A stretch of 64,000 nucleotides of DNA from Humulus lupulus. Its lineage: Eukaryota; Streptophyta; Magnoliopsida; Rosales; Cannabaceae. Location of the stretch: assembly GCF_963169125.1 (NCBI RefSeq), contig NC_084793.1, positions 140,408,297 through 140,472,296 of the forward strand. The letters run 5' to 3'. Under the pieces are notes generated by a model. It made no database searches. It was not told where the DNA came from and worked only from the letters and a program-made list of their open reading frames with translations. Position 1 is the stretch's first letter. Every line of letters begins with the position of its first letter. The position numbers and the translations under genes are program-made. Shown piece after piece: positions 22,791 through 32,185 of this stretch.

Positions 22791-24090
22791 ACGATATCCT
22801 CAGCCGCCCGAGCCCTTCTTCCCCATTTTTTTTTTTCTTCCTTTTCTTTTTTCTCTCTTTCTTCTTCCCTTCTCTTTGGTTTTCTCTATTTCCTCCACCA
22901 CCCTACCAGTCGCACCCCCACGAGCCGCACCAACACCACCCGCACCCCGAGCCCACCCACCCCGACGACCACCCCACCCACCCTAATGGCACCCCACCCG
23001 AGCCCCCACCTCACCCCACCCCTATGCCACCGCGAGCCACCACTGCCGCCCCCTCCTCCTCCAAGTCGCCCACTGTAAGTTTTATAATGTAGTTTTGTAT
23101 AATATTTTATTTTATTTATGTATTGAATTTTTTTTTTGTTTCTATGGAGTCCCTGAGCCACTGCAGGAGCGGAGCCACTGTCGGAGCAGTTAGAGCGGAA
23201 CCACTGTCAAAGCGGAGCCACTTCACCCACTGTAATATTTTTATTTTTGCTTGTTAATATTTATTATATTGTATTTTGTGATATATGTATTTTAGTTAAA
23301 GTATGAACTTAAAAAAAAGCAGATTAATAATGTATGTTTATATTTTAAAATTGTTTTATATTAAATGTGATATGTTTGTAAATATGTATTTAATAATTTT
23401 TTTTTGTATTAATAAAAAAATCAGTTTTGGTATATGTTTTTCTGTGGTTAAATATTTGTATATATGTGAATTGATGTATTTTTTAATGTATATATATGTT
23501 TTGTATGATTTGGGAATATTCTGGTCATATATGTGTTTAATTTGTAGGTTTTTAAATTTTTGGGATAGTTTGAAATATAGTTGTTATGCTGCCCAAATTT
23601 TGTTAGAGTTAGTAAAATTAATAAAAGTTTAATAATTAATTAAATAAAAGTTTAAGTTTAACTAAAAAAATACATCAAAAAAATAATTTTTAACTATAAT
23701 TTAAATAAAATAAAATTACCAATCATAATAATTAATAATTAATTTTAACATTAATATTAGATGTTTTGTAAGTGAAAAAAGTTAAAAATATAAATGATTT
23801 AGTAAAATATAATTAAGTAAATAATCAAATACACATTGAAGAATTGAATAAAAAATTACAAAATGAAATTAATGTATAATTAAATTAATTTTAAAATAAA
23901 AGTAATAAATAAGTAAATGATTTAAAAAATTGTAATAATTAATAATTAGCTACATTTTCTTTGGTAAATATAAATAATTATTTTTGCCAGAGAAAGGATA
24001 TTATTATCACTTAGTGATAATTAGGGAGAAAAACAGTCATGAAATATTTTGACTATCATTTCCTTCATTTTAAGACAACTATTAATATTT
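22791..24090 (+). other. 5' leader of CACTA-B, noncoding
   Basis: A C-rich, low-complexity block (about 22900-23070) encodes only Pro/Thr/His/Arg runs on either strand and is not a credible gene. The rest is AT-rich spacer with small GAGCCACTG repeats at about 23155-23225. The transposase promoter is probably here, but I cannot place it. Confidence 0.45.
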
Positions 24091-27000
24091 TCTGAATTAT
24101 TTCGCTTAAAGAGGGCGAGCGATAGAAGCTGGATGAATGCGATGAATCGTTGGTCTCTGGAGTATAGAAATGGTGTTAAGGAATTCTTCGAGATCGCTAA
24201 AAATCAGGTGAACGATCGGGTTTTGGTTCGTTGTCCGAGCAAGAAATGTGGGAATGTTAAGTTCCAGCCTATAAATGCAATTTTGATGCATTTATTCAAC
24301 AATGGCATCATACAGTCCTACAAAGTATGGCATTACCATGGAGAGGCGCTGCCGCCGCCACCAGATGTGGTACGAGATCATGATAGAGATGAGATAGCGG
24401 ATATCCTGGAGGTTGTTTATGCTGAAGATGACGTTCCCACTGGAAACTATAATGATCCTCCCCAAGATGATGTTCAACATCGCGACAAGTATGAAAATTT
24501 ATTTAAGGAGATGTCATGTGAACTGTACCCGAGTTGTCGAAAGTATTTCGCGTTGAACTTCTTGGTGAAGCTGATGCATCTGAAAGTTATTAACAAGTGC
24601 AGCAATCATTCCTTTGATGGTTTGCTAGAATTGTTAGTCGACACTATGCCTGGTGGAACAATTTTACCTAAGTCAACCTATGAGGCGAAGGCAAAGTTGC
24701 AGAGTATTGGACTGGGATATGAGTCCATCGATGCTTGCAAGCATGACTGTGCACTGTTTTGGAAGGAGAATGCGAATTTGGAATTCTGTCTGGTTTGTGG
24801 TGAGTATCGCTGGCAAGATAATCGTGGGAACGGGAAGAAAGTGGCTCATAAGGTCAGGCGGTACGTTCCGTTGACGCCGAGATTGAAAAGGTTGTATAGT
24901 TCGAGATATACTGCAGAGGATATGAGATGGCACTATTCCAAAAGGCCAAAGGAAGATGGTGTGATGAGGCACTCCGCTGACATTAAGGTGTGGAAGCACC
25001 TTGATGAGTTGTACCCATCTTTCGCAGCTGAACCTCGAAATGTTAGGCTTGGGTTGGCTATAGATGGTTTCAATCCTTTTGGGAACATGAGCAAATCTTA
25101 CAGCATGTGGCATGTGATACTAGTCCCATACAACTTACTGCCGTGGAAGTGCATGAAACCACAATCATTAATGTTGTCTATTCTAATTCCAGGTCCTTCT
25201 TCACCTGGAAAAGATATCGATGTTTGTATGAGACCTTTGCTTGACGAGTTGAAGGGGTTATGGGTGAATGGTGTCGAGACACGAGATGCATACAATAGTA
25301 TCTTGTTCAATATGCATGCAACAATCTTGTGGACCATTAACGACTACCCAGCTTATGCTATGATGTCTGGGTGGAGCACAAAAGGGTACAAGGCGTGCCC
25401 CACATGCAATGAAGAAACTCCCTCTGTAGGGATTAGAAGTAAAATTGCATACATTGGTCATAGAAGGTTTCTTGATATGGATCATGAATTGAGGAGTAAA
25501 CGAGCAATATTTGATGGTAACAAGGAACTCAGGCCACAACCGAAAGATTACTTCAGTGATGATGTGTTGAAGCAATTAGAGAATTTGCAGATTAGACATC
25601 TTGGGAAACACAAAGAATTTGGTGGTGTGAAACGCAAAAGGGCTCTGATTGAACTTAATTGGTCGAAGAAGAGCATATTTTCGAGCTTGATTATTGGAAG
25701 GAATTATTGCTGAGGCATAACTTGGACGTAATGCACATTGAGAAGAATGTTTGCGACAGTGTCTTCGGATCTTTGTTGAATTTAGAGGGAAAATCCAAAG
25801 ACACTGACAAGGCAAGACTTGATCTAGTGGACATGAAAATTAGGGAAAAACTCCACCTCTGCAAAGAGGGAAATAAGTGGAAGAAATCGCACGCCAGTTA
25901 CACCCTCAGTGTCTCGGAGCGTCGAGTTTTCTGTGAATTTGTGAAGTCAGTTGAATTCCCGGCGGTTTTGCTGCAAACCTTTCAAAGAATGTCAATGTCA
26001 ATGATGGCAAGGTAACTGGGCTGAAATCACACGATTGCCACGTGTTGTTTCAGCAGTTGTCGCTCGCCGCAATTAGATCATTTTTGGTTCTTGAAGTTCG
26101 GAAGCCAATTATTGAGTTGTGCGGTTTTTTCAAAATACTTTGTTCACGGACTTTGAATGTGAAAGACCTTGAGAAGATGGAGACAGACAATATCACCATT
26201 TTATGCAAGTTGAAAATGATATTTTCTCCATCATTTTTTGACATTATGGTGCATTTGGTTTTGCATCTTCTGAAAGAGGCAATTCTTGGCGGTCCCGCGC
26301 ACTTTAGGTGGATGTATCCCATTGACCATTCAATGGCTGTTTATAAACAGTATGTAAGAAATCGTGTACGTCCGGAAGGTTCAATCGCAGAAGCTTATGT
26401 GGTCAACGAGGCCCTAACCTTTTGCTCAATGTACCTCCGGGGGGTTGAGACTCGATTCAATCGACCTGAGAGGAATGACGATCGCGTTGAATCCCAACCA
26501 AATCAGGGATATTCTATTTATAAGGCTGTTGGTCGTCCATTTGGTAAGAAATCAAGTATGCTCCTCAATCCACAATTAAAGCAAAAGGTTGAGTGGTATA
26601 TCTTGAACAATTGTGCCGAAATTAAGGAGCACCTTAGGTGTGTTTTCTAGTCTTTTTCAATAAATTTGTTTGGTTTATATACCGAGTAAAGGCAAAAATT
26701 ATAACATTGTTTTCCGTTTGTAGTGAGCATATGGATGAATTAAGAAGGCGGGGGGGGGGGGGGGGGGGGGGAGGCTCGAATTTTGAAGTTCAATAAGAAG
26801 CTGATTTTCCTCAGTGGTTCAAAGAAAGAGTATGTATATTAGTAAATTCTTTTCCGAAACCCCACTTAATCAATCCAAAACTAACTTTCAATGTTAATGT
26901 TGATAGGTGAACGATTTGTATGAGTCAACACCTACTGAAGTGAATAATGAATTGTATGCTCTCGCAAACAAATCAAGCGACACCGTGTTCTCATATCCAG

Positions 27001-27703
27001 GGATGATAGTGAATGGTGTGAAATTTGTGATTCATAGTTGTGATATGAAGCTTACAACACAAAATTGCGGTGTAATGGTGCCAAGTGAGGAAGGAGTGAA
27101 CTACTATGGAGTTCTGGAAGAAGTAATTGAATTGTCCTACTTGATGGGTTATAGTGTTGTCCTATTCAAGTGTAGATGGTTCAATACCAGTAGAATTAAA
27201 GTGGAATCCAATTTTACGAGCGTTTATGTGAAGGAAGAATTTTATAAAGATGATCCTTTCGTTCTTGCATCTCAAGCGAAGTTAGTGTATTATCTTCGAG
27301 ATGTGAAAAATGGGAATGATTGGAGGCTTGTTAATGAATACATTCTGAGGAATGTATGGGATTTCTCAAATTCCGATGTTGATGATACTGAGACCACAAA
27401 TGATATACCAATATTGCAAGAAGTTAATTCTTCTTCATTTTAGTTGTGGGTAGAACTTCCAATTTTTGATAATCTTCAGTATGATCGGGTTGATGTCAAT
27501 CCCACTGAAGTGTACAACGTCGATGATTTGGTTGGCGAAGGTTCAGATGAATTTGTTGTCGATGATGAAGTTGAATTTGAAGACGACACGTTGGCCGAGT
27601 ATGAAGACGTGAGGATGACGACAATGTTCTAGTCGATAGTGATAGTGATGGTGGTGTTCGTAATGATGTTGTAGTTAGTGATGATGAGGATAGTGATATG
27701 TAA
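24091..27703 (+). pseudogene. TNP2-like CACTA transposase, lightly damaged (CACTA-B)
   Basis: The frame is open from 24049. The family N-terminus DRSWMN starts near 24118, its usual Met codon replaced, and the next ATG is at 24133. Domains in order: transposase-associated domain (RCPSKKCGN, YHGE), core (GLAIDGFNPFGNM, LIPGPSSPGKDIDV, GYKACPTCNE, GHRRFL), DUF4218-like (HNLDVMHIEKNVCDS, KSHDCHVLFQQL), then a DUF4216-like C-terminus (about 26907-27440) and an acidic tail to the TAA at 27701-27703. Introns: 26638-26723 and 26830-26906. Lesions: single-base losses near 25678 and 25962, a G22 run in the small second exon followed by TAA at 26794-26796, TAG at 27441-27443 and a shift near 27610. The family carries out CACTA excision and insertion. 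Confidence 0.87.
26750..26771 (+). repeat. 22-base G homopolymer inside a transposase exon
   Basis: An uninterrupted run of 22 G lies in the short second exon of the CACTA-B transposase. The equivalent exon of CACTA-A (8425-8516) has no such run, so it is a later expansion, or an assembly artefact at a hard-to-sequence site. It would encode polyglycine and could form G-quadruplex DNA or RNA. Confidence 0.8.
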
Positions 27704-27790
27704 TTTAAACAAGTATATGTAACTTTTTATTTAATTCAATGAAAACTTTATTTATTATCATTAATTAATGATAGTATCAGATATAGGTAC

Positions 27791-28430
27791 ACATGCACCT
27801 AGTGGATGCCTTGGGGATAATCAATGTATTCATGTACTGGTTCTCATTTTTTCAAGATATTTGATGAAATATCTTGAATAAATGAGAATTAGTACATGAT
27901 TGCTTACTATCTCCAAAGGATCCACTAGTTCGGAATAAGGTAGGTTGGGAAAGACCATAAGTAATAAAATGTTAATTTTATAACAAAAAACAATAGACAT
28001 GCACCTAGTGGATGCCTTGGGGATAGCCAATGTATTCATGTACTGCTCCTCATTTTTTCAAGATGTTTGAGAAACATTTTGAAAAAATATGGAGAACTAC
28101 ATGACTGCTTACTATCTCCAAGGGATCCACTAAGTCGGAATAGGGTAGGTTTGTAAATACCATAAGTAATAAAATGTTAATTTTTTATATATATAAAAAA
28201 AAAAAACTAATAGACATGCACCTAGTGGATGCCTTGAGGATAGCCAATGTATTCATGTATTATTCCTCATTTTTTCAAGATGTTTGAGAAACATCTTGAA
28301 AAATGAGGAAAAGTACATGACTGCTTACTATCTCCAAGGGATCCACTAGGTTGGAATAGGGTAGGTTGGGAAAGACCATAAGTAATAAAATGTTAATTTT
28401 ATAACAAAAAACAACATACATACATAATTT
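27791..28430 (+). repeat. three tandem ~210-bp units, each folding into a ~130-bp hairpin
   Basis: Copies start at 27791, 27997 and 28214 (spacing 206 and 217). Each has a near-palindrome from CCTAGTGGAT to ATCCACTAG (27799-27928, about 28004-28133, 28221-28350) with arms of about 65 bases and a small loop. The inner stem is nearly perfect (CTCATTTTTTCAAGATGTTT against its complement). A spacer of about 65 bases (GGTAGGTTGGGAAAGACCAT...) is also repeated. The array fills the gap between the two CACTA-B genes. In CACTA-A the same gap is only about 120 bases. Confidence 0.85.
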
Positions 28431-28463
28431 GAACTATTTAATTAATGAATATTTTAATGTAGC

Positions 28464-30495
28464 ATGGCCGAAGCAAGTAATGACACAGGTGGTGGCTCCA
28501 AGAGGGGCAAGGGAGCTTATTACGGTGCCAATATCGAGAAGGAGCTGGCCACCAAAAAAGTTAGCCATTTGAAAGTAGAGTTTGATGCACAAACTGGAAA
28601 AGCTATTCAAATGTACGGCAAGTGGTTCAACAATTCCATGGCTCGTTATTTGCGTAACACCGTACCCCCAACTACACTAGCTTGGGAACAAGTAAAACCA
28701 GTTGATATCCAAGTTATTCGACAGAGGCTATCTATAAGCATTTTTTAAATCTTTAATAACACACTATTAAAGATTTTGTCTATCTTCATAATATTTTAAC
28801 AAATTCCAAATTTAATTGTGATTTTAGGACAAATTCATTTATCCACAAGACAATCCAGTAATCAATGATGCCATGGTAAGACAAATGCAAAAACATCTGA
28901 CTGATTGGCGCCACACGATGAAGAAACACTGGGTAGAGGTTGGAGGAGAGGTGGAAAACGAAAGAGCAAAGTCAAAACCTTTTGCGTCGATTACTTCTTC
29001 TGATTGGGCTATTCTATGCAATTTTTGGGCTTCTGATTCTCAGGAGGTATGCTGTAGATTTTATATTAATGTTTAATTATAAAATTACAATCTAGATTAA
29101 TGAGTACTATTTTCTGTTTTAAGCATACATCGAAGAGAAATAAAGAAGCTCGAGCAAAAATGACCATACCAGGAGGACACGGTTCCAAATCCATCGTTGC
29201 CCATGTTTATGATCACGTAAATTATAATAACCTATATTATTACATTTACGAAAATAATATAAAGATAAAAATGTTTAAATAATTTTCTTTTTTAGATTGA
29301 CCCGTCTACTAACGAGCTTCCGAGCATGATCGACACATTCGAGCACCTCCACAAGAAGAAGGATAAGTGGATTAGTGATGTAGCGGCGACAAAACATGTA
29401 AGTTGCATAACCTTAACTAATTTATATCATTTAACTTTAAAAAAGTTTAGTGAATAATTAATAAATATTAATTATTAATTGATTGGTATCAATTAGTAAT
29501 TATCTATTAATTATTAATTAAATTTTTAACAATTAAATCTTTATAATCTATGTTCCAATATTTTTGTGATTAATGATTGTGGACTAAGATAGAAAAAGAA
29601 TGTAACTAATGTTGTCCCGTATAAGGAAGCTTGTGGGCTAAGTTAGTTTGTTCATGAAAACTCATATCTAAATCACAAACATGCAAATATTGTTAATGTA
29701 TATGTTTAGAGACGTAAATTCCCCATTAATGGAATTAACTGCTCTTACTGTATATATCAATAGTTTCTTCATGTTTTTTATTTAGATATAGATTTTCATG
29801 ACCAAATTAACTTTAGCCCACTTGCTCTCTTATACGGGAACAAAATTAATTACATTCTTTTTCAATCAGTGGTCTGTAGTCATTAATGATAGGATGTTGG
29901 CAGATAGATAATAAAGTTATATTTTATATGTTGTTATATTAAAAATTCATAAGTTAGGTTTTCAAATAATGTTATATTGGAATTCGAGATACGTGCTTTT
30001 TATTGTGCAGACTGAAATGACCGAGCGTCGAGCGTCGAGTATCGCAGAGTACGACCCCTGTATCATCTGGTGCTTCTTGTGTTGGCGATAATGTCGACGG
30101 CCAGTTCTCGTCTGATATGGATATTGTCATGGATGTCCTTGGACCCCGCTCGCGTTATAAGAAAGAGTTTGGGGGGGTTGCCTAGGTTGAAGGCAATTGG
30201 CACAAAGAGGGCAGGATCTTCGTCAACTTCTCAAATGTCCAGGCAATTGCCACCTGAAGTGGACACCATTTTGAAGCAAACTCAGGACATTATGCTGGAA
30301 AATCAGAACCTAAAGAAGTATACGTCTAAACTTGAGAGTCGTCAACGGCATCAAGATGTCCTGCTCAGTGCTTTGTTGAAGCAAGTTGGTGTATTGACTC
30401 CTGGTTTTATTGTCGACTTACCACAACAGGATCCGGACGAGGACGATGATGCTCACGGGGGCGGGGGTGATGAGGAGGGCAGTACACATTTGTAG
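28464..30495 (+). pseudogene. second CACTA protein (Ptta/En/Spm type), CACTA-B
   Basis: The ATG is at 28464. Exons inferred from splice signals and reading frame: 28464-28733, 28828-29046, 29124-29216, 29296-29397, 30011-30495. The product starts Gly/Lys-rich, then has YGKWFNNSMARYLRNTVPP, MKKHWVEVGGE, MTIPGGHGSKS and an EHLHKKKDKWIS motif. It ends in a coiled coil (LPPEVDTILKQTQDIMLEN, KKYTSKLESRQ) and an acidic tail. It should bind the element's subterminal repeats, by family analogy. Lesions: the first donor reads AT instead of GT (28734-28735), a shift lies near 30045, and a G7 run at 30171-30177 breaks the frame. A 318-bp foldback element lies in the fourth intron. Confidence 0.72.
29570..29887. 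mobile_element. foldback MITE in an intron of CACTA-B
   Basis: The arm TAATGATTGTGGAC...AAAAAGAATGTAACT...GTCCCGTATAAG...GTGGGCTAA (29570-29675) is the imperfect inverse of 29780-29887 (TTAGCCCAC...TTATACGGGA...ACATTCTTTTT...CATTAATG). The arms are about 105 bases with a loop of about 100. No coding sequence. The class is unclear because I see no clean target duplication. Confidence 0.65.
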
Positions 30496-30739
30496 AACTT
30501 TTTATTTATTTATTTAAAGTTTAATTTACTAAACTACTTTTATATTTTCATGTTTGGTGGAGACAATAAATATTAATAGTTGTAATTTTTTTTATTTATA
30601 AAATTTTAATTTTATTTCTAATTAAATAATATTACTAAAAAATTAAATAATTATTAATATATTAAATTCGAAATTTATTAATTAATATTAATATAATGAA
30701 AATAAAATTAGTAATATTATCAAAAAATTTATTTAAAAA
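30496..30739. other. AT-rich 3' region of CACTA-B
   Basis: Noncoding AT-rich DNA between the second gene and the right subterminal repeats. No site recognised. Confidence 0.4.
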
Positions 30740-31125
30740 ATACTTTTACCGAAGCAAAATTATGTCAGCAAAAGTTTCAACCTTTACCGGCGCGAAAATG
30801 CGTCACTACATATATCCACATTTCCCGGTGCAAAAACGCACCACTAAAAGACACATCTTTTGCCGGCGCAATTTTGCGCTGCTAAAAGTGTTTTCCACAA
30901 TAACGCGACAAATTTTTGTCCTGATGCATCCTTATTTTTCCCGGCGCATTTTTTTGTCGCCAAAAGATACAATTGCCGGCGCATTACGTTTTGCGTCGGC
31001 AAAAGTGCCATTATCGACGGGGGTACATCGTGGCTTTTTTTCAACGCAAAATTGCATCGGTAAAACCCAGAGGGCTTTTGCAGGCGCAATACCTTGCGCC
31101 GGCAAAAGTCTGGTTTTTTGTAGTG
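30740..31125 (+). repeat. right subterminal repeats and terminus of CACTA-B
   Basis: Motifs such as TTTGCCGGCGCAATTTTGCG, GCCGGCGCATTACG, GCGTCGGCAAAAG and GCGCCGGCAAAAG repeat in both orientations, ending in TTTTTTGTAGTG at 31125. They match the left end. The open readings here on both strands are by-products of the repeats. Confidence 0.85.
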
Positions 31126-31128
31126 CAA

Positions 31129-31545
31129 ATTTGAAGTACAAGAAAAAAATAATAATTCCCAAATTCATTTCTTTTATTCTCTCTTCACGGTGAAGCTTGC
31201 TATGTTGACCACCAATCCCCATTTCATACGCATGCCAAATAGTTGGAAAGGGAAGCTGCTGATAAAGCTTCACTTTAATGTTCGTTGTTAAATTTCGTCG
31301 AACAAATGAGTCAAAGATGGCGCCAGCAACATTTTGATTGGCTTTTCTAGTGAGCTCCAGCCACCACGAACATCAAGGGTGGTGCCATTGGATCGAGCTT
31401 TTCAATAGGAACAATACCCAACATTCCACTCCTCTGATCTTTTCGATATTTTTCGGAGAGTTCGTGGGTGTACATGATTTTATAAGCCTTTTTCAGTGAC
31501 ATCACCGATGGTTAGGGCTCAAGAGTAGTATCATTGCGACCTACT
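31129..31545 (-). pseudogene. unrecognised protein-coding remnant next to CACTA-B
   Basis: The minus strand shows two protein-like stretches in different frames: VMSLKKAYKIMYTHELSEKY, leading to a GIVPIEKLDPMAPP segment (about 31495-31370), then FDSFVRRNLTTNIKVKLYQQ, followed by LPFPTIWHAYEMGIGGQHSK (about 31325-31205). A frameshift near 31360 separates them, and no start or complete frame exists. The residue composition looks like a real conserved protein, not a transposase, but I do not recognise the family. The fragment stops at the CACTA-B edge and its continuation is not evident on the other side of the transposon. It is most likely a decayed host gene piece, or one carried by another repeat. 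Confidence 0.45.
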
Positions 31546-31589
31546 CTTTGAGGGGGTTTGTTTTGGTATATGGAAAGTATAGGTTTCTT

Positions 31590-32177
31590 TAGGGGTGAAA
31601 TTTGGTCGGGATGTTTTTACTGAGTTTGTAACTGACTGGTCGGTTAGGGTTTTTTTTTGGCACACTGAAACCTACTACCAATATTGAAAAAATTGACTGA
31701 AACTGACCACATTTATGAACGGTTTGTGGCGGGCTTTTTTTTTTCAGTTTTAATTAATAATAAATTAATATTTTTAACTTTTATATTATAAGAAGAAATG
31801 TCTGTGTAGTGGCATGTTAAGCCTTACTTAACCTTATGGGCAAAGGTTTGAACCTTTAGAGTATTAAATTTTTAACAATTTTTTTCAAAAGCAAATGTGT
31901 GTACAAAGGGTCAAACTCCTCACCTTTAGAAAGAAAGGAAAAGGGCCTTTACCCTATGATAAAGTGTCATTAATTATATTTAGAATATATAATAATATTT
32001 AATATGGTTGGTTTTAGTTAAACAAATTTTTTTATTTTAAAAATCGAAACCAACCGTTTTATAATAAAACCCGAAACTGCCCGTGAATTTCGGTGATGAT
32101 GTGGATCCGAATTTTTAGTTTTTAAACAGTCAGTTTGGCGGTCGGTGATGGTTTGGTGCTTCTTACTTTCACCCCTA
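31590..32177. mobile_element. hAT-type MITE with perfect 8-bp TSD
   Basis: TAGGGGTGAAA at 31590-31600 is mirrored by TTTCACCCCTA ending at 32177. GGTTTCTT lies immediately on both sides (31582-31589 and 32178-32185), a perfect 8-bp duplication as made by hAT transposases. The 588-bp interior has no transposase and contains imperfect inverted repeats with TGGTCGG/CCGACCA themes near the ends. Confidence 0.88.
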
Positions 32178-32185
32178 GGTTTCTT

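Larger units (their letters stand above)
22562..31125 (+). mobile_element. CACTA (En/Spm) transposon CACTA-B with both termini (8.56 kb)
   Basis: The left end CACTACAAGAAAG (22562) and the right end CTTTTTTG-like...TTTTTTGTAGTG (to 31125) are inverted CACTA termini. Both ends are lined with copies of a GCCGGCGCAA-type motif (22580-22790 and 30775-31110). Inside are a TNP2-like gene (24091-27703) and a second CACTA gene (28464-30495), both on the plus strand. The flanking triplets are TAA (22559-22561) and CAA (31126-31128), close to but not a perfect 3-bp duplication. The coding lesions are few compared with CACTA-A (single-base shifts, a few stops, one damaged donor), so this copy is younger. 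It lies about 0.9 kb upstream of the CYP74 ATG. Confidence 0.92.

Noticed and set aside
22755..23078. 107-codon Pro/Ser/Thr-rich open frame, and its Gly-rich antisense partner
   Set aside because: Low-complexity C-rich DNA in the CACTA-B leader. Both strands stay open because of composition. No domain, and it starts within subterminal repeats.
27791..28430. Naming a known miRNA family in the hairpins
   Set aside because: I do not recognise any established mature miRNA in the arms. Only the fold can be claimed.
28734..28827. True AT-AG (U12-type) intron in the CACTA-B second gene
   Set aside because: No U12-type donor consensus follows the AT. A mutated GT donor is simpler.
30696..31193. 165-codon open frame and overlapping frames on both strands at the right end of CACTA-B
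   Set aside because: They follow the GCCGGCGCAA subterminal repeats across the transposon terminus, a by-product of the repeats.
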